Shown: in pieces, positions 7,432-15,487 of the stretch
Layout of the letters: the number at the start of each line of letters is the position of its first letter
Numbering within the stretch: position 1 is the stretch's first letter
The notes under the pieces: generated by a model
Seen by the model: the letters and a program-made list of their open reading frames with translations, nothing else
What the model was told of the DNA's origin: nothing
The model's database searches: none
Program-made: the position numbers and the translations under genes
Source of the DNA: an uncultured Eubacterium sp.
GTDB lineage: Bacteria > Bacillota_A > Clostridia > Lachnospirales > Lachnospiraceae
Assembly: GCA_948759685.1 (NCBI GenBank)
Contig: CAQBGY010000043.1
Span: forward strand, 1 to 16,273
Reading direction: 5' to 3'
DNA length: 16,273 nt

Positions 7432-9312
7432 CTAAATAATTCTCTTGAATTTCTTCTCTAATTCATATTTACTCATGGAGATAATTGTTGGTCTTCCATG
7501 AGGACAGTTATAAGGGTTCTCTAAAGATAATAACTGTGTAATCAGTTCATCGGCTTCTCTAAAAGACATTCTGTTATTTCCTTTTACAGCAGCCTTGCAG
7601 GACATTGAAGCTATTTTATCTGTCAGGATATCCGGTGACATTTTCGCACTTTCATTGGAAAGGTTATCAATAATCTCCATTAAAACTTCCTGACTATCTA
7701 AAGTATAAAGATCAGTTGGAACACCTCTTACTGCAAAATCCTGTCCACCAAAAGGTTCAATTTCAAAACCGATTTCTTTAAAATTCTGTAAATACCGCTG
7801 AATTAAATCTGCTTCATTCATAGAGAGATTTAAAATAATCGGCGGGCTTATCATCTGTGTATGAATCTGTCCGGTTTTGCGTTTTTCCATGAGTGATTCA
7901 AACATGACCTTCTCATGAGCAGCATGCTGGTCAATAATATACATTTTTTCGTTATACTGTACAATCCAGTAAGTATCAAAAACCTGTCCGATAATATTAT
8001 GTTTCGGTTTTGCAATATCACTTAAAAAGTTTTCATATACATCTGTCACTTCCTGCTGAAGGGGAGCTGATACTTTCTCATCCGTCTTCAAGGTATCATT
8101 CTGTGAAACCTCTGGCAGATTTTGAACATTATATTTGTTTGTTTCTTTCATTACGGAAGGGGTAACAGATGGTTTATTGTAAATTGTTTCTTCCCGTACA
8201 ACATGATCGCTATCGTCTGTATCACCTAAGATATGCTGCCTTTTGGTTTCAAAAGGCTCCGGCATATATTTTATATTTGCTCTTTTCTCAGATTCTTTTT
8301 CTAATTTTACATCTATAATATTTGGTTTCTCAATTAATGTATCATTGATACATTCTGAAATCATCGGATAAATTTTCTCAGATTTTCTAAAACGAAGTTC
8401 CATTTTAGACGGATGTACATTAACATCTAAAAATTCCGGATTGATTTCAAAGTTCAGTACAGTAAATGGATATTTGTGCTGCATTAATATGAATTTATAT
8501 CCATCTTCTATCGCTTTGGAAATAATGTTACTTTTAATATATCTGCCATTAATAAAATAATTCTCAAAAGTTCTGTTTCCTTTGGAAACAATCGCTTTTC
8601 CAATATAACCTGTAATCGTCATAAAATCATTGTGTTCATTGATTTCAATAATATTTTCAGTAATTTCTTTTCCATAAATGCTATAGATAACATCTTTTAG
8701 ACTGCCATTTCCCGATGTATGCACCCTCACTTTTCCATTACTTTTAAAGCTGATGGAAATCTCCGGATGAGAAAGAGCAATTTTCTCCACAATATCAGAA
8801 ACATATCCTGATTCTGTTTGGGCAGTCCGTAAGAACTTACGTCTGGCAGGGGTATTGAAAAAAATATTATTAATAATGAACGTAGTACCTACAGGAATAC
8901 CAATCTCTTCATATCCCACTTCTTTTCCGCTTTCGATACGGTAACGGATTCCTTCCATATTTGAAGATGTTCTGGTTAATAACTCTACCTGACATACAGC
9001 GGCGATACTGGATAATGCTTCACCACGGAATCCCAAAGAAGAAACGCTTAAAAGATCCAGTGCAGTTTTGATTTTACTTGTCGTATGGCGCAGAAAGGCA
9101 ATGCGGACATCATCTTTTTCGATGCCTTTTCCATTGTCTGTAATACGGATAGATTTCGTTCCGCCTTCTTCAATTTCGATAGAAATCATTGTCGCACCTG
9201 CATCAATAGAATTTTCCATCAACTCTTTTACAATTGATGAAGGTCTTTCAACAACTTCTCCTGCCGCTATTTGATTAATTGTGCTTTGATCCAGTTCTCT
9301 TATATTACCCAT
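7432..9312 (-). CDS. mutL: DNA mismatch repair protein MutL (endonuclease type)
   Basis: Couples mismatch recognition by MutS to strand incision. The 626 residues carry the GHKL ATPase motifs: ENSIDAGAT (Asn34), DNGKGI (59-64), LGFRGEALSS (93-102) and FFNTPARRKFLRT. A poorly conserved, charged linker covers roughly 340-440. The C-terminal domain has the metal-binding endonuclease motif DQHA-x2-E-x4-E (Asp461 to Glu472), CKAAVKGN, and CPHGRP (603-608). This marks the nicking form found in bacteria without MutH-based strand discrimination. The ATG at 9312 has AAAGGAAG upstream and lies 14 nt after mutS. Confidence 0.98.
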   Translation of the reverse strand: MGNIRELDQSTINQIAAGEVVERPSSIVKELMENSIDAGATMISIEIEEGGTKSIRITDNGKGIEKDDVRIAFLRHTTSKIKTALDLLSVSSLGFRGEALSSIAAVCQVELLTRTSSNMEGIRYRIESGKEVGYEEIGIPVGTTFIINNIFFNTPARRKFLRTAQTESGYVSDIVEKIALSHPEISISFKSNGKVRVHTSGNGSLKDVIYSIYGKEITENIIEINEHNDFMTITGYIGKAIVSKGNRTFENYFINGRYIKSNIISKAIEDGYKFILMQHKYPFTVLNFEINPEFLDVNVHPSKMELRFRKSEKIYPMISECINDTLIEKPNIIDVKLEKESEKRANIKYMPEPFETKRQHILGDTDDSDHVVREETIYNKPSVTPSVMKETNKYNVQNLPEVSQNDTLKTDEKVSAPLQQEVTDVYENFLSDIAKPKHNIIGQVFDTYWIVQYNEKMYIIDQHAAHEKVMFESLMEKRKTGQIHTQMISPPIILNLSMNEADLIQRYLQNFKEIGFEIEPFGGQDFAVRGVPTDLYTLDSQEVLMEIIDNLSNESAKMSPDILTDKIASMSCKAAVKGNNRMSFREADELITQLLSLENPYNCPHGRPTIISMSKYELEKKFKRII

Positions 9313-9326
9313 AGTCTTCCTTTATT

Positions 9327-12017
9327 TTACCAACGGTTTTTTAATTGGTTCTGTAATTTGTATAAATAGTTTAATCCATCAATTGGTGTCATTTCACCTA
9401 AATTTAATTCTTCAATTTCACTGATAATTGCATTTTCATTCATTGCAGCAAATAATGTCATCTGATGTGCCTCTAAATCATCATTCATTCCGGGTAAAAC
9501 ATTACTTCCCAGCTGTAATCCGGCAGCAATATCTTTTGCTCTTGTAGTAATGTCTGCATTACTCAGTTCAACTACCAGCTCTTTTGCCCTGTTTAGTACA
9601 CTTTCAGGAACACCTGCTAACTTTGCCACCTGAATACCATAACTCTGGTCTGCACCGCCTTTAATAATTTTTCTCAGGAATACAATATCATCCCCCTGTT
9701 CTTTTACGCTGATGCAGTAATTGTTTACACCGGGAAGTGTGCCTTCTAACTCTGTCAGTTCATGATAATGGGTAGCAAACAATGTCTTTGCACCTAAAAT
9801 CTTTTTATCGCAGATATGTTCTACCACTGCCCAGGCAATACTCAGTCCGTCAAAGGTGCTTGTCCCACGACCGATTTCATCTAAGATTAACAAACTGTCA
9901 GCCGTGGCGTTTCTCAGAATATTTGCAACTTCTGTCATTTCCACCATAAAGGTACTTTGTCCACTTGCCAAGTCATCAGATGCACCTACACGTGTGAAAA
10001 TTTTGTCACAGATAGATATGTTTGCCTCTTTTGCAGGAACATAAGAACCAATCTGTGCCATCAGTACGATTAATGCAGTCTGTCTCATATAAGTGGACTT
10101 ACCTGCCATATTCGGACCGGTAATAATAGACAGCCGGTTTTTATTTACGTCTAAGTATGTATTATTTGAAATAAACATATTATCTGGCATCATCTTCTCA
10201 ACAACAGGATGCCTGCCATCTTTAATGTCTATCAGCCCTTTTTCATTAATTTTCGGTTTTACATAATGATTACGTTCTGCCACATAAGCTAAAGATGCAA
10301 AGACATCAATTTTAGCAATTGCTTTTGCTGTCATTTGGATTCTGTTAATCTGACGGAAAATTTCATCTCTCACAGAAGTGAAGATGTTATATTCCAGAGA
10401 AAAGAGTTTATCCTCAGCACCTACAATCACTTCTTCCAGTTCTTTTAATTTGTCTGTCGTAAATCTTTCGGCATTTGTCAATGTCTGTTTTCTAACATAA
10501 TAATCAGGAACTAAATCTTTAAAAGAGTTTGATACCTCTATATAATACCCAAAAACTTTGTTAAACTTTATTTTTAACTTATTGATTCCTGTCTTCTCTT
10601 TTTCTTCTGCTTCTAAATCTGCAAGCCAGCCTTTCCCTTCGGTTTTTGCTGCACGAAGCCTGTCAATTTCTTCATGAAATCCTGTACGGATAATGCTTCC
10701 TTCTTTAATATTAATCGGTGGATCGTCTGTAATAGATTCCCTGATTAAAGAAGAAATATCCTCTAAAGTATCTAACTGATTATATAATTCTATAAATAAA
10801 GGTGATTTAAAATCACTGATAATATTCTTAATATGTGGCAGCATTTCCAATGAAGTTTTAAAAGCAATTAAATCTCTTGGATTTGCTGATTTATAAGAAA
10901 TTTTACTTAAAAGTCTCTCTAAATCATAAATTGGAGACAGATATTCTCTCAGTTCATCTCTTGTAATAATTGATTTGTTTAATTCCTCTATCACCTTTTG
11001 TCTATTCGTAATTTCCTCTTTGGAAATCAGAGGCTGTTCAATGTAGCCACGGAGCGTTCTCGCACCCATAGCCGTTTTTGTTTTATCAAGCACCCATAAT
11101 AAAGAACCCCTCTTCTGCTTTTCTCTCAAAGTCTCACACAATTCCAGATTCCGTCTGGTAGAAGTATCCAGAATCATAAATGTACTCGTCGAGTACGGAA
11201 CTAATTTGGATAGATGTGATAAAGAGTTTTTCTGTGTCTCATAGAGATATTTCAATAAAGAACCGGAAGCAATCACTGCAAGAGACATCTCAGAAATACC
11301 GAGACCTGCCAGGTCGATAATTCCAAAATGGTCTTTTAATACTTCACTGCAGTTATCTTCATCAAAATACCATTCCTCTAACTCAAAAACAGAAATAGAT
11401 AATCTGTTTTTGATATCATCAATATCCATACCACACATTAAAAAAGCATGATTACATATGATTTCGCTTGGCATAAACTTATTGATTTCATCTACGACAT
11501 TTCTCTCCGAATACACTTCTGTAACATAATAGTCACCGGTAGTAACATCAGCAATCGAAATGCCAAACTTTCCTCCGATATAAGCGATGGACATCAGATA
11601 GTTGTTTTTCCCTTCTTCTATCGCATTGGTATTTAAGTTAGTACCTGGAGTTACGATTCTTGCAACCTCTCTTCTTACGAGTCCCTTTGCTTCTGCCGGG
11701 TCTTCAGCCTGCTCTACAATACATACCTTATATCCTCTGGTAACTAATTTGTTAATATATGTATCGACTGCATGATAAGGAACACCACACATAGGTGCCC
11801 TCTCGTCAAGACCGCAGCTTTTACCTGTCAATGTGATTTCCATAACTTTTGAGGCTTCTAATGCATCATCAAAGAACATCTCATAAAAATCGCCCAGTCT
11901 ATAAAAAATAATACAGTCATCATGTTTCTTTTTTGTATCTAAATAATTTTTCATCATCGGTGTAAGGGCATCAAAATGATTCTCCCATACATCCTGCATC
12001 ATTTGCGGTAAACTCAT
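9327..12017 (-). CDS. mutS: DNA mismatch repair protein MutS
   Basis: Mismatch-recognition ATPase that recruits MutL. The 896 residues hold the mismatch-reading motif FYE (Phe44, Glu46) in the N-terminal domain, connector, core and clamp domains, and the ABC-type ATPase: Walker A GPNMAGKST (634-642), Walker B LLILDEIGRGTSTFDG (Asp713, Glu714) and ATHYHEL. Near the C-terminus QMTLF (852-856) matches the consensus for binding the DNA polymerase sliding clamp. Length is typical of MutS1 in Clostridia. Its ATG at 12017 is 2 nt after the miaB stop; a GGTGG in the last miaB codons is the likely ribosome binding site. No internal break. Confidence 0.98.
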   Translation of the reverse strand: MSLPQMMQDVWENHFDALTPMMKNYLDTKKKHDDCIIFYRLGDFYEMFFDDALEASKVMEITLTGKSCGLDERAPMCGVPYHAVDTYINKLVTRGYKVCIVEQAEDPAEAKGLVRREVARIVTPGTNLNTNAIEEGKNNYLMSIAYIGGKFGISIADVTTGDYYVTEVYSERNVVDEINKFMPSEIICNHAFLMCGMDIDDIKNRLSISVFELEEWYFDEDNCSEVLKDHFGIIDLAGLGISEMSLAVIASGSLLKYLYETQKNSLSHLSKLVPYSTSTFMILDTSTRRNLELCETLREKQKRGSLLWVLDKTKTAMGARTLRGYIEQPLISKEEITNRQKVIEELNKSIITRDELREYLSPIYDLERLLSKISYKSANPRDLIAFKTSLEMLPHIKNIISDFKSPLFIELYNQLDTLEDISSLIRESITDDPPINIKEGSIIRTGFHEEIDRLRAAKTEGKGWLADLEAEEKEKTGINKLKIKFNKVFGYYIEVSNSFKDLVPDYYVRKQTLTNAERFTTDKLKELEEVIVGAEDKLFSLEYNIFTSVRDEIFRQINRIQMTAKAIAKIDVFASLAYVAERNHYVKPKINEKGLIDIKDGRHPVVEKMMPDNMFISNNTYLDVNKNRLSIITGPNMAGKSTYMRQTALIVLMAQIGSYVPAKEANISICDKIFTRVGASDDLASGQSTFMVEMTEVANILRNATADSLLILDEIGRGTSTFDGLSIAWAVVEHICDKKILGAKTLFATHYHELTELEGTLPGVNNYCISVKEQGDDIVFLRKIIKGGADQSYGIQVAKLAGVPESVLNRAKELVVELSNADITTRAKDIAAGLQLGSNVLPGMNDDLEAHQMTLFAAMNENAIISEIEELNLGEMTPIDGLNYLYKLQNQLKNRW

Positions 12018-12019
12018 TT

Positions 12020-13426
12020 TTATTCCACCATTTCTCCCATGTAATAAAATCCTTTTGCTTCTTTCAGATAAACATGAACAATCTTTCCAATATCATCTTT
12101 TGAAGCTTTAAAATGAACAACAGAATTGTTACTTAATCTTCCGGAAACATAACCTTCTATTTTCTTGTTTTCTTCTTCAATTAAAACTTCCTGTGTAGTT
12201 CCCTCTAGGACAGCTGTTTTTTCTCTGGAAATTTCGTTAATCACACTGAGCAGTCTGTCAAATCTATCCTTAACTACATCTTCTGGAACCTGATCAGGCA
12301 TCTTTGCTGCAGGTGTTCCGGAACGTTTCGAATAAATAAATGTAAAAGCTGAGTCGTAACGTGCTTTCTTTACAACATCTAGTGTTTCAAGAAAATCTTC
12401 TTCTGTTTCTCCCGGAAATCCAACAATAATATCTGTTGTAATTCCAATATCAGGAATTGCTTTTCTTAACTTTTCAACCAATACTAAATACTGTTCTTTA
12501 TTGTAATGTCTGTTCATAATCTCTAACAATCTGGAACTTCCCGACTGCAGAGGTAAATGCATCTGTTTACATATCTTTTTGGATTTTGCCATCACTTCGA
12601 TTAATTCATCGGATAAATCCTTTGGATGGGAAGTCATGAATCGAATGCGCTTTAATCCGTCAATATCTTCAATTCGTTCTAATAACTGTGCAAAAGAAAT
12701 AGGATTGTCCAATGTTTTTCCGTATGAATTCACATTCTGTCCTAAAAGCATAACTTCTACGACACCATTACTCACCAGTTCTTTGATTTCGGAAATAATA
12801 TCTTCCGGATTTCTGCTTCGCTCTCTTCCCCTCACATAAGGAACAATACAGTAACTGCAGAAATTGTTGCAGCCATACATGATATTTACACCGGATTTGA
12901 AACTGTATTTTCTGACACTTGGAAGGTCTTCCACAATTTCTGTTGTACCATCCCAGATATCTTCTATCTTATGTCCGCTGATGAATCTTTCATATAACAG
13001 TTCTGCCAGTAAAAATACATTATGCGTTCCAAAAATAATATCGACAAACCGATAACTTTTATTTAATTTTTCTACGACATGTTCTTCCTGCATCATACAG
13101 CCACAAAGCCCGATAATCATTTCCGGATTTTTTTGTTTGATTTTTGAAAGATACCCCAGTCTTCCATATATTTTCAGATTGGCGTTTTCCCTGACCGTAC
13201 ATGTGTTATATAAAACGAGATCAGCATGTTCATCATCTGTTTCTTCATAACCAATCTCTGCTAAAATCCCCATTAATTTTTCAGAATCTTTAAAATTCAT
13301 CTGACAGCCAAAAGTAACCACACATGCTGTCAGTTTTCTGCCAAGCGCCTGCTCTTTGTTTTTTACAATTTCTCTGCACTTGTCCATATAAAATTGTTGT
13401 TTTTCAGTTTCATTTGTAAAACTCAT
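12020..13426 (-). CDS. miaB: tRNA-2-methylthio-N6-dimethylallyladenosine synthase MiaB
   Basis: Radical SAM methylthiotransferase that converts i6A37 made by MiaA to ms2i6A37. The 468 residues have the three N-terminal cluster cysteines (Cys41 in FGCQMN, Cys76 in YNTCTV, Cys110 in CGCMMQ), the radical SAM CxxxCxxC (Cys186, Cys190, Cys193 in YGCNNFCSYC) followed by IVPYVRGRERSR, and a C-terminal TRAM domain (about 400-468). The RGRERSR sequence after the cluster supports MiaB over MtaB or RimO. The ATG at 13426 has AGGAG 6 nt upstream and lies 9 nt after the cyclo-ligase gene. Confidence 0.97.
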   Translation of the reverse strand: MSFTNETEKQQFYMDKCREIVKNKEQALGRKLTACVVTFGCQMNFKDSEKLMGILAEIGYEETDDEHADLVLYNTCTVRENANLKIYGRLGYLSKIKQKNPEMIIGLCGCMMQEEHVVEKLNKSYRFVDIIFGTHNVFLLAELLYERFISGHKIEDIWDGTTEIVEDLPSVRKYSFKSGVNIMYGCNNFCSYCIVPYVRGRERSRNPEDIISEIKELVSNGVVEVMLLGQNVNSYGKTLDNPISFAQLLERIEDIDGLKRIRFMTSHPKDLSDELIEVMAKSKKICKQMHLPLQSGSSRLLEIMNRHYNKEQYLVLVEKLRKAIPDIGITTDIIVGFPGETEEDFLETLDVVKKARYDSAFTFIYSKRSGTPAAKMPDQVPEDVVKDRFDRLLSVINEISREKTAVLEGTTQEVLIEEENKKIEGYVSGRLSNNSVVHFKASKDDIGKIVHVYLKEAKGFYYMGEMVE

Positions 13427-13435
13427 AGTATTCTC

Positions 13436-13981
13436 CTAAATATTACTGATAACCTCACATACATCAATGTCATGAGGCTGTGTTTTTATATCATTCATCA
13501 TCTGAAAATCATATGCCACACCAATTGTATAGGGATGATTATTTTCTAAGAAACGATCATAGAATCCTCCTGCCTGTCCGATTCTTTTCCCCTTACTTGA
13601 AAAAACCACTCCGGGAACCAAAACGAGATCAGCTTTTCTCGCCTGCACAGTAGTTATTGGTTCTGGAATGTTAAAATGACCTGTTTTCAGATTATCTAAA
13701 TTATCAATTTCAGCAAAAACCATTTCGCCCTGTTTATTGATTACTTTTGGCAGGGCAATGATTTTTCCATTATTTAATGCATGAATCATTACTGGCAGAA
13801 TATCTACTTCATTTTGAACAGGATAATAACAGTAAATGCATTCACTATCTTTGTATGTTTTATGATTTACAATTTTCTGACAGATAATATTACTTTTTTC
13901 TATTACTTCTTCTCTGGTCATAAGCATTCTTTTTTGCTTTATTTCTTTTCGAAGATAATCTTTATACTCTTTGATATTCAT
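13436..13981 (-). CDS. 5-formyltetrahydrofolate cyclo-ligase (MTHFS family)
   Basis: ATP-dependent enzyme converting 5-formyl-THF to 5,10-methenyl-THF, homologous to YqgN/YgfA. About 181 residues: an N-terminal basic helix (LRKEIKQKR), YYPVQNEVD, ALPKV, LKTGHFNIPEP and the end motif GKRIGQAGGFYDRFL. The last motif departs from the usual RxGxGGGYYDR: an Ala replaces the first Gly of the triplet, and the Asp usually seen in the preceding FDxxG is Ser (FSSKG). The enzyme may still be active, since YDR and the folate-side motif are kept. ATG at 13981 lies one base after the TAA of the preceding gene and is preferred; an in-frame GTG at 13993, inside that gene, is the alternative. Neither has a clear Shine-Dalgarno, so coupling to the upstream gene is likely. 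Confidence 0.92.
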   Translation of the reverse strand: MNIKEYKDYLRKEIKQKRMLMTREEVIEKSNIICQKIVNHKTYKDSECIYCYYPVQNEVDILPVMIHALNNGKIIALPKVINKQGEMVFAEIDNLDNLKTGHFNIPEPITTVQARKADLVLVPGVVFSSKGKRIGQAGGFYDRFLENNHPYTIGVAYDFQMMNDIKTQPHDIDVCEVISNI

Positions 13982-13982
13982 A

Positions 13983-14192
13983 TTAATTTTCACGTTTTGG
14001 TTTTACTTTTGTTATAGAACCATCAGGGTTCTTGATGCTCACATTGTCAAGAGAGGCAGAAAGACTATTCAGCATAGCCATACGATATTCTGTTCTAAGA
14101 GTCTTCTGTTCTTCTAATTCTGTCTCAGTCAACCCTGTCGTTTTTGATTTTTTATATAGTTCATTAATACGTTTTATTTTTTTCTCGTTCAT
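13983..14192 (-). CDS. DUF896 / YnzC-family small protein
   Basis: A 69-residue charged cytosolic protein that matches the DUF896 (PF05979) pattern: INELYKKSKTTGLTETELEEQ, a second helix KTLRTEYRMAMLNSLSASLDNV, and a tail ending NPDGSITKVKP. The family is known as a two-helix hairpin; its function is not established, though Bacillus YnzC is linked to the SOS-regulated yneA operon. Here it is not next to lexA, and no LexA-type box is seen. Its ATG shares the A with the stop of the preceding gene (TAATG) and there is no Shine-Dalgarno, so its translation probably depends on termination of the upstream gene. Confidence 0.9.
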   Translation of the reverse strand: MNEKKIKRINELYKKSKTTGLTETELEEQKTLRTEYRMAMLNSLSASLDNVSIKNPDGSITKVKPKREN

Positions 14193-15379
14193 TATTTCAA
14201 AAATATATAGGATGTTTCTCTGTCTGATGATACAGAGCCGATATATTCTCCTCTCTCCTGCAATATTGTTTTTTTATGTGGAAATTTGTGAATGCATACA
14301 ACTGGATATTCCTTGCCAAAAATCGGTTTCTCGACAGATGTAGAAATGACCGTGTTGTTATTCACAAACCGCACATCAAATTCTTCCGGATATGTAGCGT
14401 CAATTTCATTGGAAATCAAATTGAAAAACTGTGTTCCGGTAGATTTTTTCATAATCATATACGGTGTGTCCTCAATTACCGTTGCATTCTTCAGCAGATA
14501 TTCTCCTGTCGTTGTTTTATTAATACATGTATAAATTTCCTTTGTCTCAATATCATAGAAAATAATATTTTCATCATTATCCTCGTAATTAAACTTTGAA
14601 TAAATCAGGAAGTTCTCTATGATTTTTGCATTGATAACAGTCGTGTCATAGTAAGACTGGTCAACTGCATTCATAACAAGATTTGGCTGGTCTAACTGCA
14701 AATCGCTGATAAACTGTTGTATATTTAATACAAACAGTGATTCTACAGCGGCTTCCTCTTTTGTCAAATTGGCATGCCTGTTATTTTGAAATACAGAATA
14801 ACCTGTTTTCATGATACAGCTTTTCTCGTTGTAAGGCAGAATAAATTCAATACCATTGCGGACTAAGTTTTCATCCTGAATTACTAACTGTTTATTTTTT
14901 ATAAAATTAAATAATATCAGTGAAAAATCAAAAAATTCTTTGAGTTTTCCGTTTTCACTTACCTTTGGAAGGGCACGCTGAATAATCAGATTCGCATCAT
15001 CTAAAATAAATATCTTAATTTGTTTGTTATTTGGATATAAATTGATATTGTCTTTCAGGGATATAATTTTCGTATGAGTATGGTCCGTGATATTATATCG
15101 GATAATTCCAAATGAATAAGTCCCATCATGCATATCAATATATTCCGTGAAATATAAATATTCAGATTCATTCTGGCAGTCAGTAATATTAAAAATATCC
15201 ACTTTATCAGAATAAGGCATCACTTCTTTTCTTACATTTTCTTCAAGATAATATAAATAATAGCGAACCTTTGGTAAATTTGTAAAAGGTCCCTGTTCAT
15301 ATTCTTTTTCAAGAATAATATCATCTTTTAAATGCAGACCGTTGAAATATTCTGATTGTGCTAAAAAACGAATATTCAT
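14192..15379 (-). CDS. Unrecognised 395-residue protein, possible beta-propeller
   Basis: I do not recognise this family. The protein has no signal peptide or membrane segment, so it is probably cytosolic. It is rich in alternating hydrophobic/polar strands with recurring units such as NIIFYDIETKEIYTC, FGIIRYNITDHTHTKI and FLIYSKFNYEDNDE, a pattern resembling beta-propeller blades; this is an inference without a detected named repeat. A helical insertion (EEAAVESLFVLNIQQFISDL) lies in the middle. The frame is open to 15415, but ATG at 15379 is preferred because AAGGAG lies 6 nt upstream. It is the first gene after the predicted promoter and its stop overlaps the DUF896 start, so it heads the tRNA modification/mismatch repair operon. 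Codon use looks like its neighbours. Confidence 0.8.
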   Translation of the reverse strand: MNIRFLAQSEYFNGLHLKDDIILEKEYEQGPFTNLPKVRYYLYYLEENVRKEVMPYSDKVDIFNITDCQNESEYLYFTEYIDMHDGTYSFGIIRYNITDHTHTKIISLKDNINLYPNNKQIKIFILDDANLIIQRALPKVSENGKLKEFFDFSLILFNFIKNKQLVIQDENLVRNGIEFILPYNEKSCIMKTGYSVFQNNRHANLTKEEAAVESLFVLNIQQFISDLQLDQPNLVMNAVDQSYYDTTVINAKIIENFLIYSKFNYEDNDENIIFYDIETKEIYTCINKTTTGEYLLKNATVIEDTPYMIMKKSTGTQFFNLISNEIDATYPEEFDVRFVNNNTVISTSVEKPIFGKEYPVVCIHKFPHKKTILQERGEYIGSVSSDRETSYIFLK

Positions 15380-15454
15380 AATGCTCTCCTTAATTAATAA
15401 TTGTATCATCCGCATCTTGTTTCATTGTACAAAAGCATATGGATACATCTTTAT

Positions 15455-15483
15455 ATAATACTACAAAATGAGTAAAAAGTCAT
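15455..15483 (-). promoter_or_regulatory. Predicted sigma-A promoter for the operon beginning at 15379
   Basis: On the minus strand, -35 ATGACT (15478-15483, 4 of 6 consensus bases) and -10 TATTAT (15455-15460) are separated by 17 bp in the 108-bp gap downstream of the FAD gene. The leader would be about 70 nt. A second candidate is an extended -10 TGATACAAT (-10 at 15400-15405), close to the gene, but it lacks a good -35. No terminator for the FAD gene is evident here. Confidence 0.4.
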
Positions 15484-15487
15484 TATT

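Noticed and set aside
14032..14343. Plus-strand open frame of about 100 codons opposite DUF896 and the unknown gene
   Set aside because: No ribosome binding site or recognisable protein features; antisense to well-supported genes. The same applies to the other plus-strand frames, for example 2528-2773, 3704-4009 and 4744-5019.
15380..15415. Start of the unrecognised gene at 15415
   Set aside because: No Shine-Dalgarno there, and the ATG at 15379 has AAGGAG at ideal spacing.
15402..15447. Inverted 6-mers GATACA/TGTATC in the leader of the 15379 gene
   Set aside because: Six pairs with a loop over 30 nt that do not extend; not better than chance in AT-rich sequence.
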